Source: Ilex aquifolium
Lineage: Eukaryota; Streptophyta; Magnoliopsida; Aquifoliales; Aquifoliaceae
Direction: 5' to 3'
DNA length: 64,000 nt
Assembly: GCA_951799425.1 (NCBI GenBank)
Contig: OX637391.1
Coordinates: forward strand, 53,729,069 to 53,793,068
In this document: one piece after another, positions 31,550 to 48,400 of the stretch
Layout: the number at the start of each line of letters is the position of its first letter
Numbering within the stretch: the first letter of the stretch is position 1
Translations under genes and position numbers: made by a program
The notes under the pieces: model-generated
Seen by the model: the letters and a program-made list of their open reading frames with translations, nothing else
Told to the model about the DNA's origin: nothing
Database searches by the model: none

Positions 31550-34543
31550 ATGGGGTCTTGTTTCAGTGTTCGAATCAAAGCCGAGAGTCCTATTCACGCT
31601 GGTGTGTGTATGAATCTCTAGGAAAGCTTATGTTCTGTTGATTGTGCACTTACTGATACATAAAACCATGTAATCTAGCTTAAAACATATGGTGATTTGT
31701 GAAAAACTGTTATGGAGTATACTTAACTTCTCTCTCTCTCTCTCTAGATATACAGTGGATGTTTTAGCTTTGCAAGTCCAGTTGATCTGTGTGCTCCACT
31801 GTATTGAATTAGCTGAGATTGGGGAAAACCTTTATATATTGGATACCTTAATTTCACTGTTAAGCTGATTTGAATAATAGAGCCAATTCAAATCTCCTTC
31901 TTTGTGGCTATGTTTTTCTTCAGAAATCAAGTGGAGTTTATAATAATCACGAGGGGAAGTTGTCTTATTAGCAAATTTGCATGGTGGATTGCATCTCATT
32001 GTTGTTATTACAAATTCAAGGATCTGTCTCACAAACTGAGGTTTTCAGTTTTTAACAATGGATTGGATTTCTTAGGGTGCAATCCAATGTTCCATGAAAT
32101 TTTGTTTATCTGTATATGCTCGGAGTTTCATAGACAAAGCAATTCAAGTAAGAATTATGTAGCTGCCCGAGCAATGTACTGTCGTGGATCCAACTTTTAG
32201 GACTGTCTACAGCAGCCCTCTCTAAACAGCCAATACTCTGATGTATCCCCTGAACTGGATTGCTTTATTCTGTATGATGGTTATTGATTACTTTTTTTTT
32301 TCAAAAAAAAAAAACATGATCCAATTTAGCCCCTATTAAGAAGGGGGTTTGGAGGGATAGATTTGTTATTTGACTATTTGAAATTTGAGTTTATAACTTG
32401 AAATTTGTTTTTTGGCAAAGTGACCGGAACAAAAATATGGCTGTGATGACTATACAGGGCTTAACTCAAAACGTGTCAGCAGAGATGGAAAAGACACGAG
32501 TAGCAGGATTTCATCTCCCTCTATGCCACAGACCCCTCGGGAAGAGGGTGAAATATTGGAATCGTCAAATTTGAAGAGCTTTGGCTTTAATGAACTCAAA
32601 GTAGCCACCAGGAACTTCCGTCCAGATAGTGTGCTGGGAGAAGGTGGTTTTGGTTGTGTCTTTAAGGGTTGGATTGATGAGCATACATTTAAAGCTGCGA
32701 GGCCTGGTACTGGCATGGTTATTGCAGTGAAGAGACTAAAGCAAGAAGGTCTCCAAGGTCACAAGGAATGGTTGGTAAGTATGGCTTTTCCCTACTACAG
32801 TAGGATCATGTTTTCTATTTGGGTACTATAGAGGGAGGCATAGCAAAACTTGGAAAAATGCATCGGACATCTGATAGTGAAGGAGTATTATTTTTATGAA
32901 CCTAGCCAACCTAATATTGGTAGTTATTGTAGCTTGATGGCATTGCAATCAATACTTCTAAACAAGCTGATTCATTAATTTGTGTTGCAGACAGAAATTA
33001 ATTATCTGGGGCAGTTATATCATCCTAATCTTGTGAAATTGATTGGGTACTGCCTAGAGGACGAACACCGAATGCTGGTTTATGAGTTCATGCCCAAGGG
33101 CAGCTTGGAAAATCATCTATTCAGAAGTGAGTTATTGATGTCCTTAAAGTTCTTAGCTTGGCTTCCCATTTGTTCGTATCCTAAAGGAGGAAAACTATCT
33201 ATGCCTCCATTTTTCGTTGCGTGATTTATAATCCAACCAAATATTCTGCTACAGGGAGTTCTTACTTCCAACCACTCTCTTGGAGTCTCCGTATGAAGGT
33301 TGCTCTTGGGGCTGCAAAAGGTCTTGCATATCTTCACAGTCCAGAAGCAAAAGTGATATATCGTGATTTCAAATCATCCAATATTCTGCTTGATTCTGTA
33401 TGTGGAACATTTCAATATGCTAAATTTTTTTCGGTCAATTTCGCAAAATTTATGGCTTCCAGAAGCTTGAAAATTTATTTCTGAAAAGAAATTTTATTCT
33501 TTTAACTGTGCCAGAATTACAATGCAAAGCTTTCTGATTTTGGGTTGGCCAAGGATGGACCAACAGATGGTAAAAGCCATGTATCGACAAGGGTTATGGG
33601 TACATATGGCTATGCAGCTCCTGAGTATATTGCCACAGGTACTCGAAGATTCTTGAATTTGCTCGAATTCACATTTACATGCCAAAGTTCAAGTCCTAGA
33701 AATGATCTTGGACCCATTCCATCTACTTTCGTGTACCATTCCATTTTCCATTATTTTGTGGCTTGGCCTACATAGTCTTCTATTACTTTCACCTGCACTC
33801 CCACTTCTATTTTGTTCCAACCCCATGACCGATCTGTCATTTGTAACAAAAGACCACTCTCCTACGGCATGAGACGTAATGTGTCAAAATGTGACATATC
33901 TCCAGTTGAGGTTCCCATTCTCTTTCTTGCCCGTGAGCTCTCTCTTTCCCCATCTTTCTCTTAATTTTTCTAGCCAGCATTAGCATCAATCGGGAATATC
34001 CAGTTTCAACTGTATAAACCCCTGGTCCTTGGTGCCTTACAGTATTTTATTTCTTCCACTATGGCTTGAACAAATCTCATTGTCTACCTCTTAATTCTTA
34101 GTTATTTCTGTTCTTATGAAGGTCATCTAACTGCCAAAAGCGACATATACAGTTTTGGTGTGGTTCTTCTTGAAATGCTGTCTGGCCGACGAGTAATTGA
34201 CAAGAACCGTCCACCTGGGGAAGAAAAGCTCATCGAATGGGCCAAGCGTTACTTGACCAGTAAACGCAAAATTCTTCACGTTATGGATGCCCGTATTGAA
34301 GGCCAATATTCATTGGCTGGAGCACTCAAAGCAGCTACCCTTGCAGTCAAATGTCTGTCTATAGAACCCAAATACAGGCCAAACATGGATGAGGTTGTAA
34401 AAACATTGGAGCAGCTTCAGGAATCAAAAGACACGGGGAGTACTAAAAGTGAGGTACTCCGGATGAATCAAAGGATACGTGCTGATCAGGCTTCCAACGA
34501 CAAGGCTGCTTCCTATCCACGGCCATCTGCTTCAACCAGTTAA
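31550..34543 (+). CDS. Receptor-like cytoplasmic kinase, RLCK-VII (APK1/PBL-like), complete, 6 exons
   Basis: The exons are 31550-31601, 32458-32774, 32991-33126, 33255-33397, 33515-33638 and 34122-34543, for 397 residues. The N-terminus MGSCFS carries Gly2 for myristoylation and Cys4 for palmitoylation, so plasma-membrane anchoring is expected. The kinase domain spans about residues 70-350: glycine loop GEGGFG (78-83), ATP lysine Lys109 in VIAVKRLK, the family's YRDFK catalytic loop with Asp206, DFG Asp224, and activation-segment [14 protein letters not shown]. All catalytic residues are present, so it should be active (an RD-type kinase). [20 protein letters not shown] is the family hallmark before the kinase. 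The closest known proteins are Arabidopsis APK1A/B (PBL9/PBL10 group), by recollection of sequence; members act in immune and developmental signalling below receptor kinases. Its specific partner is unknown. Confidence 0.95.
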
Positions 34544-35370
34544 CCTTGAATGAGCATAAGGATTTTGATAGGATTACAATTTGTGTGTACTATTTCAAAA
34601 TAGAGGAAGAGGGTCTTAGGAATTTCAGAAGCTGGAGTTGTATTAAACCATTGTTTTGTCACTTACTGATACTGTACAGTTCTTGTCATGTAATTTTGTT
34701 GATTATATAACATTAAGATTTCCTTCGAGGCATCAATAGACTTGATTGTATATGCAGCATGACCATATGAGAAGAAAGGGAGATTTGAATCGAGGGACAT
34801 GTTAGTATCACTAACTTCTGTCCGAACCCACCTATTTACGCTTCATACTGATTCCTACGCACTCGCACTGGTTTGGAGAGCTATTGAGACGAATCCGGGT
34901 TCATGTTTGGCTCTATATAGGTTGGTTGGCAAGTGAGCTAGAAAATACTCTGAAACGAAAATCCAACTAGTCCCAATAATCCAAATGGAGCTTCTCACTT
35001 GAGATACTTGTTTGTTACTAGGATAAACTGAGGTATGAGGTGTATATGCAATAGCTATAATTAACTTTTACTGTTCAAGATTTGAAGCATATATTGTTCA
35101 AGATTGATTTTAAAATGTAGAAAAAATTAGGATAAAATAAAAATTGGAAAAATTTTAAATCGTAACTTCGCCTGCCAATTTTTCGTGATATTAAGAATTT
35201 CAGCAATTCTTAAGAGGAGGGAGAAGCCTGGGATGTACCCGATTCATTTATTGATTCATGTCTAACAAATTGTGTTATATCAAATTCATGTTATGTATGA
35301 ATTGTGAAAGTAGTACTCGAAAAAACTTTAAGACACATGTCTTCATCATAACATGACAAGTGATAATAAT
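34544..35370. other. 3' region of the kinase gene and spacer
   Basis: The first 150-200 bp probably form the kinase 3' untranslated region. No AATAAA was placed. The rest holds no recognised gene. Confidence 0.45.
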
Positions 35371-35379
35371 TATTAGTTG

Positions 35380-36520
35380 ACATGGAAATGGGGCCCAACA
35401 GAAGTCCAACTGGACTGGTATAGATAACAATGTCATGCGTGACGCCCAAGGCACGACACTCATGCGCAACACCTAAGATGCAACGACCTCAAGTACAATA
35501 CCGCATCAAGGAGAAATACATTTCCACCGCATTGAAAGTGGCAAAATGGAACTTTCACTAAGGTGGGACAAAAATGGAATCGCAAAAATGTGAGGGCAAC
35601 CTCGGCGAGACTCGCCTCCCTCACTGCGGGAGTGGTATCCTCAACCTATTGGACACCATTGCTCAACTGACCCACTGGACTAAGAAGAGATGTCTCCACC
35701 TAGGGACATGGAAGTATAGTCTTCCTCAAGGGAGAACTGAGCAATGAGGGTGGACGAGCACGATTGCCAACCTCGCCCTGGGGCAGAGTCTCGAAGGTTT
35801 AGTCTGCTCAAGTAGGGCTCCCAGTGTATGGCTCACTGCCCACTGGGATGTGTTTAACTGGGATCTGGAGAGACTTCTAAGGTAACTGGGGTTATTGACC
35901 CGGATCAACATATGAGATGATGGGACATGTGAATTGGTGGCTGAAGGACCGAAACTATGTGAGTTTCCTCTATTGGGCACCTCGGCAAATGTCTCGAGAA
36001 AGGGTCTAAAGAGGGAAAAAAAGACTCCGGGTAGGAGTGCGCTGGGGGCATTGTGGACATGGCCCTCTCGAGATCAAGGTCCCACGGTGACCAGTCACGG
36101 TCATGGACCTTGGAAACCCGCTTTCACCTTAGTTGTTGCACCTTCATCTGGGCCACGTCCAAGTTGTGTTTGGGAAAATATCACATCTGTTTAGTTAATG
36201 TTGGGACGCATGACTCGCGTTAACAGCCACTGGTATCGTCGCGGTGATGGGTTCGCACGGGTGATAGGGGGTCGCCGTGGGCAGCCTTTTGGGTAGCTCA
36301 ACCTGTCCGGACACTGTGCTATAAATGCCCACATTACTTGTCTACTGCGGATGATGATTTTCTGGCTGGTGAGAGCATTTTTCACCTATCATCTGTCCAA
36401 CTAGTTCGTCTCTTCATTAACAGCTTGAGTTTCTTCCATCCAATTCACTTATCCTACTCACCCCTTCGACTACTCTTGGTATAGACACGTGTGTCAACCT
36501 CTTTTAACTCTCCACTTACA
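35380..36520 (+). mobile_element. GC-richer unclassified repeat, possibly an LTR
   Basis: About 1.1 kb has clearly higher GC content than the flanks and no convincing coding frame. A TATA-like CTATAAATGCCC near 36320 is followed by pyrimidine-rich leader-like sequence (to about 36500), as in an LTR promoter. Similar phrases AATTGTGTTATATC (35268) and AATTGTGTTGTATAT (36543) lie on either side. No clean ends or target-site duplication were found. Confidence 0.35.
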
Positions 36521-36807
36521 ATATGTAACCGATATATAAACGAATTGTGTTGTATATTTTTTTTAATTGACTTCACCTAATTTATTTATTGATCATGTTC
36601 ATGTCATATCGAGTTCCTCCGTTTACAAAACGGGTGGTCGAAGGAAATGTTGAATTCTTGTGTTCTGCTGGCAAATATCTGGAGGGCTATTACCGTCTTT
36701 TCATCAGCGGCTAAGGTTTTTAAGCCTTTCTCCCCGATAAAGCGCTTGGGTTTCTGTTCGTCTATCTCTCACAGAAAACCAGTGTCGACCTCCGAACATC
36801 CTCATCA

Positions 36808-41460
<4,653 letters not shown>

Positions 41461-42646
41461 TACCACAGAGTTTCTCAAGGGTCTGATACTTTGCTAAGCT
41501 TGCTGTATACCATATACTTCCAACCACTTACGAAAAGCTCAATGAAAGTGGTCACTGAGGGGAAATCCAGTTAGCATTGCAAGCTCTGCTAGTTGAGGAA
41601 AGATGATAGTAACCTTAGTGCAATGCCCCACATAAGTCGTGTATCTGTCGTACAGGAGGCTTTGATTTTGGCCAAGAAAAGAGTGGACAACGCAATATGC
41701 CGAATCAACTATTGATGTTGGAACTCCACGTGGTATCTAATGTTATAAAGGGAGAAACAGTTTACTTCTTGGGCACTAATTTTCATTTTTCTCTTTGCAA
41801 AACTGCTTGATGGTGGTTGATTTAGTCATCTTGGAAGCAGAACTAGCTGAAATTTGAAAGGAAAAAGTTTCACGGCATATTATAGTGAAATTGTAGATGG
41901 ATGAAGCAGGTGAAGTTCTTATTTAATCAAAAATATATAAAAATTTACGTTACTCTTTTCTTGTGAAAATTAATATGGGTTGGTGCTCGGCGCATACATG
42001 ATTGATGACCTCTCTAACTCGTTCTTGCATGATAGAGAATTATGTGGGGTTCTACTTACCTATTTGTTAGCGTATTAGTGAATGATGATATTGTGTAGTA
42101 ATGTTGTCGTGGTATTCTTGCATTAATATTTTCTTCAGCCCGACCCCTAAAATGGAAAAAAATTTATTATTTTTTTTGATCCACTTTTTTTTTTTTGTAA
42201 GCTTCAGCATCCTTTTTCTTGGTTTATGATAACAGTATTTGGACTCATGGTACGAACTTCCATGGTATTTCCCTATGTCTCTGGACTCATTTATATGGTT
42301 GCAGAGTAATATTATAAACATTATGTGTTATAATATTACAATTATAACAGACTTTTCTTATAATTTTTTTCTTATGAACTTGTATTGATTATTGAATTAG
42401 TGAGTCTCCCTTAAATTTTTTTTTTTATTAAAGTTACACTAACATTCAACTATTCAACTATTCAAATTGCACCGCATTTATTCTATTTGATCGTAGTCAA
42501 AAGGCTAAATAATTGATAAAAAGTCTCTTTGTTAATGAGAAAAAATTGATAAAAAGTCTATTTGTTCAGTATTATTAACAATATATATTAACAAATTTAA
42601 AAATATTCAAGTTTTTAAATATTTGGGTTTATGTTAATAATTTATT
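41461..42646. other. 3' region of the RlmN-like gene and spacer
   Basis: Probable 3' untranslated sequence is followed by AT-rich spacer with T-runs at 42166-42199. No gene was recognised. Confidence 0.45.
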
Positions 42647-43112
42647 GGGTTAATTTCATTTTACACCCTGAAACATGTTTTGATTCTCAATTCGTACCCT
42701 CAAATATTAAAATTTTTAATTTACATTCTCAATGTTATGAATTTGTATTAATGTAGACCTCGCTTAAATTACCTTCAGTTTTTAGTCATTATTTGAAGCA
42801 CATGAGTTATAAGTTCTTCAGGCATAGGCTTATATATAATTCACATATGATTGGCGTCTCATATGAGTTGCACATGATAGTATTATTCTATCTGAGTAAT
42901 GAAACCCCTATTTTTGATACACAAAACAATGTCAAATTAATCGGAGACGAATATCTACAACAATGAAAATACTTCATCCTCATGTTCGAAGCACTTACAC
43001 ACCAGGTGTTTCAATTTATGACGAAAAATTGAACGACAGTCTGGGTCAGGTTTACATTGTTACTAATTCAAAATATTTATGGTGCAAATTAAACATTTTT
43101 ATATTTTGAGGG

Positions 43113-43386
43113 TAGGTGTGTTAATCGAGATGATCTACTTGAGCTCGACTTAGATAAAACTAGGCACGAGCTCAACTCGTGTTCTAAACGAGCAGAACTA
43201 AAAAGTTCGGTTTAAGCTTGCAAAACTCGGCTTGTTTATATGTAAAATAGTCGAGCTACTCGGGCTCAGGCTCGACTCGAGTTCTAGATAAGCCGAGCTT
43301 AAACAATTTTTTAAGCTTGTTTAGAAAAACAAGCTCGTCAGACTCGGACTTAAGCTTACATAACTCGAGCTCGATTAACACCCCTA
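43113..43386. mobile_element. hAT-type MITE with 8-bp target-site duplication
   Basis: A 274-bp element with termini TAGGTGTGTTAATCGAG and, in reverse complement, TAGGGGTGTTAATCGAGCTC. TTTGAGGG flanks both sides exactly (43105-43112 and 43387-43394). The interior is packed with GAGCTCG, CTCGAG and AAGCTTG phrases, as in many plant MITEs of this type. Confidence 0.88.
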
Positions 43387-43406
43387 TTTGAGGGTGCACA
43401 TTGAGA

Positions 43407-43798
43407 CAACATAGTGACAAAAATGAGTAGCTGAAACGAGAATGTTAAGGTAGATGTGTGGATAAATTAAAAAAGATAGAATACGAAATGATTGTATTAG
43501 AGAAATGGTAGGAGTAGCTTCAATTGAGAATAAGTTGAGAGAGACTATATTAAGATGATTTGGTCATATTCAACAGAGGCCGATAGAGGCCCCCGTTAAA
43601 AAAAAATGATAGAATTTATTTTAATGGTACTAGGAATAAAGATAGACTTAAATTAACATGGAATGAAATAATAAAAAAAGATACGAAAATATTTAATTTA
43701 AATGAGCGTATAGTGTATGACCGAAATGAATAGTAAAAATGGACTCATATAGCCTATTCCAAATGATTGAGATATAAAACTCGGTTCAATTTGATTTA
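43407..43798 (+). mobile_element. 5'-truncated RTE-type LINE tail with 15-bp target-site duplication
   Basis: The fragment is flanked by exact copies of GGGTGCACATTGAGA (43392-43406 and 43799-43813). In the plus frames it encodes remnants of the C-terminal region of plant RTE elements: MLRWMCG, NDCIREMVGVASIENKLRE, FGHIQQRPIEAPV. In-frame stops show it is dead. The 3' end (ATATAGCCTATTCCAAATG) matches the usual RTE 3' sequence style. Only about 390 bp remain. Confidence 0.85.
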
Positions 43799-43953
43799 GG
43801 GTGCACATTGAGAATTGAAGTATCATTTGAGGTGCACAACGAGATTAGCCATAATTTATTTACCGTCCGAGTCATCGTCTGAACCGAACGTACCCGGTCC
43901 AATTTGAATTGACGTCCCTAGGGCTTACGTAAGCAAATGTCCTAAAACCCGTT

Positions 43954-43960
43954 TATAAAT
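43954..43960 (+). promoter_or_regulatory. TATA box of the SR-protein gene
   Basis: TATAAAT lies about 30 bp upstream of the pyrimidine-rich ACTCTCTCTTC stretch around 43990 that looks like a transcription start region, and about 100 bp upstream of a consensus 5' splice site (CAG|GTAAAT at 44060). Confidence 0.6.
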
Positions 43961-43989
43961 ACACATCAAACGCGAGTTCTGCACTCAGA

Positions 43990-44059
43990 TCCGACACTCT
44001 CTCTTCGATTTTCTCTCTATATTCTCTCTCGTTGCCGTCTGAGGGCTCTCATTCCACAG
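43990..44059 (+). other. Non-coding first exon of the SR-protein gene
   Basis: A short CT-rich stretch ends in CACAG|GTAAAT, a consensus donor. It contains no ATG. Leader introns are usual in plant SR genes. The next exon begins near 45346 or 45396, so the leader intron is about 1.3 kb. The start of the exon is approximate. Confidence 0.6.
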
Positions 44060-45403
44060 GTAAATCTTTTGCTTAGTTAGGGCTTGTGATTTTTCGTTTT
44101 CTTGATCGTGATTCGTTCTTCATCTATCCTCTCGACTGTTTTCTCGTAAACCAAAGAGATTATTAGGGCTTCCCTGTATGCGTGACGAAGCTTTGTCGCA
44201 ATCCCTCGATACCATGATATATTTTTTTTTTTTTATTTAAGGGAAAACTCAATTTTTATGCTTGTACAGTGTGTGAAATTATTCGGATAGAATTGTCAAT
44301 CGTGTTAGTTTTGGAGGTTTTGGTTGAGATACCTGAGAATATGATTTCAACATATATGCTTTTATGAGGATTCCGTTGTGTAAAAAGAAAATATCAGGAA
44401 GTAATAAGTTTGAACCCTGTACATTCGAAATATCATTAGTAAGAATTTAGATAGTATGTTTGACATTGTTTTCAATGCCTGTTTAATAAATCTTTCATGA
44501 TTTCTGGCTGTAAGGCATTCAACGACGAGTGAAATCCATTTAAAAACTGATAAAGGCAGCATTTCAAGTGTAAAGATGTTGATTTCCGTCCAAAAGAGCA
44601 TTGACATTGCGTAGTTTTTGAACCAAATAAGTTACTAATTCTTTTCCCTGTCCCCAACATTTTATGCAACATGGATATGTATTGCATATCCAAGTTGGAA
44701 GGGCATAGTGTTTTTCTGAAATATGGGCGTTGGTTAAAACGAACAGGGCCTCAAGTATTTTGGTATGTTAGGTGGGCCATGGTCAGCTTTGGCCCAAGGG
44801 TGGCTTTGCTTTGTTTAGACATCCACATTATCAAGTAATTTATGTGCGGCTTGCTTACAATGTTGGCATATGTCAGAGAAATTTTAGGCGTATTTATTCC
44901 CAAATTGCAGATATGGTGTATGGCGGTCAAGAGAGTTCATGAACTTATTCAGACTAAAACATGATTTGGCTATGATTTATTTTTCCAATCCATCACCTTT
45001 GCGGATTTGTGGTAGTGATCATATGCTTGTACTAGTGTGTTCTTGAATTTGAGAAGAATAGTTCATATGCGTGTTTGCTACATGTTTGTCCAGACACCTA
45101 TTCATTGCAAAAATTGTTTCAAATTCAGTGATTCTTACAAAGATTTTGGCTACTGAATATTGCTCATTGTAACTGCATTTTAGTTACTTATTTAGTGCTT
45201 TGATAACCGTTAACATCGTCTAATTATCCTTCTGGATTTACACCAAAGATGCAGTTGCATTTATTTATCACTATTTTGATAATATATCATGTTTATTGAC
45301 CTACGGTGGTACTATCCTTGTTCTTTTCAATTCTCTTTAATGTAGTATATTGGAAAGAGTAAATTGGATTTATGAGTATTGGTTCTGTTGTCAAGGCTGA
45401 AAG

Positions 45404-48400
45404 ATGCGAAGGTACAGTCCACCATACTACAGTCCTCCAAGGAGAGGATATGGAGGTCGACCAAGAAGCCCTCCAAGAAGAGGATATGGTGGTGATCGTG
45501 GGAGACATAAGGAGCAGAATAATGGCAGCCTTTTGGTTCGAAACATCCCGATAAGTTGCAGGTAAGTTTCCATGCAATTGTTACAAGTTATGGCCAGATT
45601 GCTTGAATAAAGCTATAGCTTGGATTTAATTTTGACAGTCAATTTAAGAGAGCCTTTCCTTTGTTTTTGATTATTTTTCCCTGTTGCACTTGGGTGCTTG
45701 GTGCTTGCAGGGCAGAGGACCTTCGAACTCCATTTGAAAGATTTGGACTAGTTAGGGATGTATATCTTCCAAAGGACTATTACTCAGGGTGAGTGTTGCA
45801 CCAATACATTGTCTTTGTATATTCCATTGTGCTTCAGCTCTATTTAACTGTTTGTGACCATCCATGTTGATCATTTTATCCAGTAATTGTGTATTACCAT
45901 TACTTTCTTAGTTGCACTTGTAGCAAAGTTGGTGTAGGGTAGTATTTGCTAATCAGGCTACTATTTGCTCCATTTGAGCCTAATCAGGCTAGTATTTGCT
46001 ACTTGAGCCATGTTCAAAGCTCTGGTAGCTTTCTCAAATTTTCTTTGTTCGAATTTGGCCATTCTTAAGCTTGTTCGAAATTCCGATTGATGCTTCAACC
46101 TTTGGCAATTCCGCATATCAATAACTGGAAGCGTCAGAAGCTTTGTTTATATTCCTTGCCATACTGATTGTTATTTTTTTTTTTCTGATATGTTTACTTT
46201 TGGTTTACTTCTCTAGGACTTGTAATGTTGTGGTAAAACAGATGATTTACTCAACTGTTAACGAATCTGACAAAGGCAGCCTTAGCTTTTAATTTTTTGT
46301 TTTCTTATCTCACTGAATGAGGATCTCAATAAGCTTCGCTGAGCTGTACATGAGCAGATTGTTCCTTTTGAAGAATATGAATGTGTCTATAGCTTGTCAT
46401 AAGTAGCTCAAGTGTGGCAGTTAACATCAACAAGTAAGTTCTTGCACTCTGCAAGTTCTTGCAGCATTCCAATTATTAAGTGCCATTGGGGAATGACTAC
46501 AGTTTGTATTCTGCTTGGTATGAGAATTCAATTACACTGCATACATTTTTGAAAATTGGCAACCCGTCAAAATTATTAAACTTGCTAGATCAAGTATATT
46601 TTGTCACATACTACTTCTTTGTTTTGTGTTGGTATCCACTGTTGCATTAAGTAAACAAAAGGTATCATAAATTTGTTGAGTTACATTTCAAACTATTTAT
46701 TAAGGTTTACATCCTTCTTTTTTCGTAGTGAGTTACGCTTTGAACTGGTTTGTCAGGGGGTCTGTTTGTTTGAAGTTAAAACAAGCCCAAGCCTCACATT
46801 TGATGAAGGCCTACTGTTTATGATTGCATTACATTTTGTCCTCCGAGGGTGTTAAGAGTAATGGTCCAAATGAAGGATGTTCCTTTTTGAAGAGAAATTA
46901 TATAATTACACAACCAATAGAAGTTTGATGAGGAAGAAGATTTTGATCAATTGAAGACCACATGAGAAGATTTTAAATTTGGGGCAAGGTTGATGTCAGG
47001 TGCTCCATATGTTTACAAGCATGTGAAGAATTATCAAGTCACTTGCATCTATTGAAGTTGCCTTTCATAGTTGATTGTAGAAGAAAAGGTCAGCCATTTG
47101 GATTTTAGCTGCTTTTGTGTACTTAAGTGTCTACTACTGTATGGAATTGCTCCGAAGCTGATTTTAGTTATGTAAAGGAAGGTACATTAATCAATGGCAT
47201 TGTTGCAGTAACTAATTATGCTTTCCCTGATTAGTATATTTTTGCAATCAGCGAGTGCTCACTTGCAAACTTGGGTTCTTTCGTTAAAGCTTTGGTGCAT
47301 TTCCGATGCAGGGAACCTCGTGGGTTTGCATTTGTGCAGTTTGTGGATCCTTATGAAGCAGCTCAGGCTCAATATCATATGAATGGGCAGATGTTTTCTG
47401 GGAGGGAGATATCTGTGGTGGTTGCTGCAGAGACAAGGAAAAGGCCAGAGGAGATGCGCCGTAGAACTCGACCCAGGTAAGATACATTATTTTCCTTTGA
47501 CAATGCCTATGTAGTTAGTTGTTACATTACATTATTATTCTCACATTCCTGTTATTTGTTGTACATTCAGCAGAGGAGCCTCAGGCTCTGGAGGGCGACG
47601 GTATGGTAAGAAATTCAAATATTGATAAGTACTTGTTTCCAGAATAGTTCACTTTTCACATTGCACATTCCTTTTGAAATGAAACAACCGCCTTCTGATG
47701 GCTTTGCTATGTGTTTGTTTATGAGTTAAAGTAAGGATAGGCCCATTTGTGTTGTTTCCTATTTTCACTTAGAAAGGTTGATTCAAGCTATCTCCTGCTT
47801 TAAGTCAACGGATGGAAGCACCTTTGCTGTGCTGGGCTTCACCAATAACTCGTATTACTGCAAACCTGGTTGCCTGATATTGTGCAATTCCAATACAAGC
47901 TTGATTCAATGTGTTCTAAGACCTTGTTATTTTTTCAATTTGTATTTAGGTGATGCCTCCTTAAGCCTCTTATTTTCTAAATCCAAATGTTAATAAATTA
48001 AACTAGATTTGTATGTCCAGGGGGAAAAAACAGTTGATATACATGCCTTGGCTGTGTATTTCATGTGGTCTTTCTTGAAGCTATGAATGTGTTTTGACAT
48101 AGTTTCAACTTCTTTATGGATTGGAACATGTGACTGATACCATTATAATGAAGTGATGAATCTTGTTTTTGGTTGTCATTTTGTGGCCAACTGGCCATTT
48201 GCTCTTGTTTCACGGGTTCAGGTGTTCTTTCATTATTTTTAAACTTTGTTCCTTTGTTTGTAAATTCAAACTGTATCAGCCCACGAAGATCTTACATCTT
48301 AAGGCTAATTAAAGTTCTTTCATTAATGTTGGGAGTCATTAACCATAAGGCTTATGTTTTTGTTAGATTGTTGTATAGCTAGGAAAGCTAAGGCTGCTGT

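Larger units (their letters stand above)
42647..43851. mobile_element. MULE-type MITE carrying two later insertions
   Basis: The ends GGGTTAATTTCATTTTACACC and, in reverse complement, TGGCTAATCTCGTTGTGCACC are mirrored. TAATTTATT flanks both sides exactly (42638-42646 and 43852-43860), the nine-base duplication of Mutator-like elements. Inside lie a hAT MITE (43113-43386) and an RTE LINE tail (43407-43798), each with its own target-site duplication. Subtracting these, the original element is about 0.5 kb. It ends about 100 bp upstream of the TATA box of the SR-protein gene. Confidence 0.85.

Noticed and set aside
35726-36385. Overlapping ORFs in the GC-richer block
   Set aside because: ORFs on both strands with no conserved motif; the block looks like a repeat, and longer ORFs are expected from its composition.
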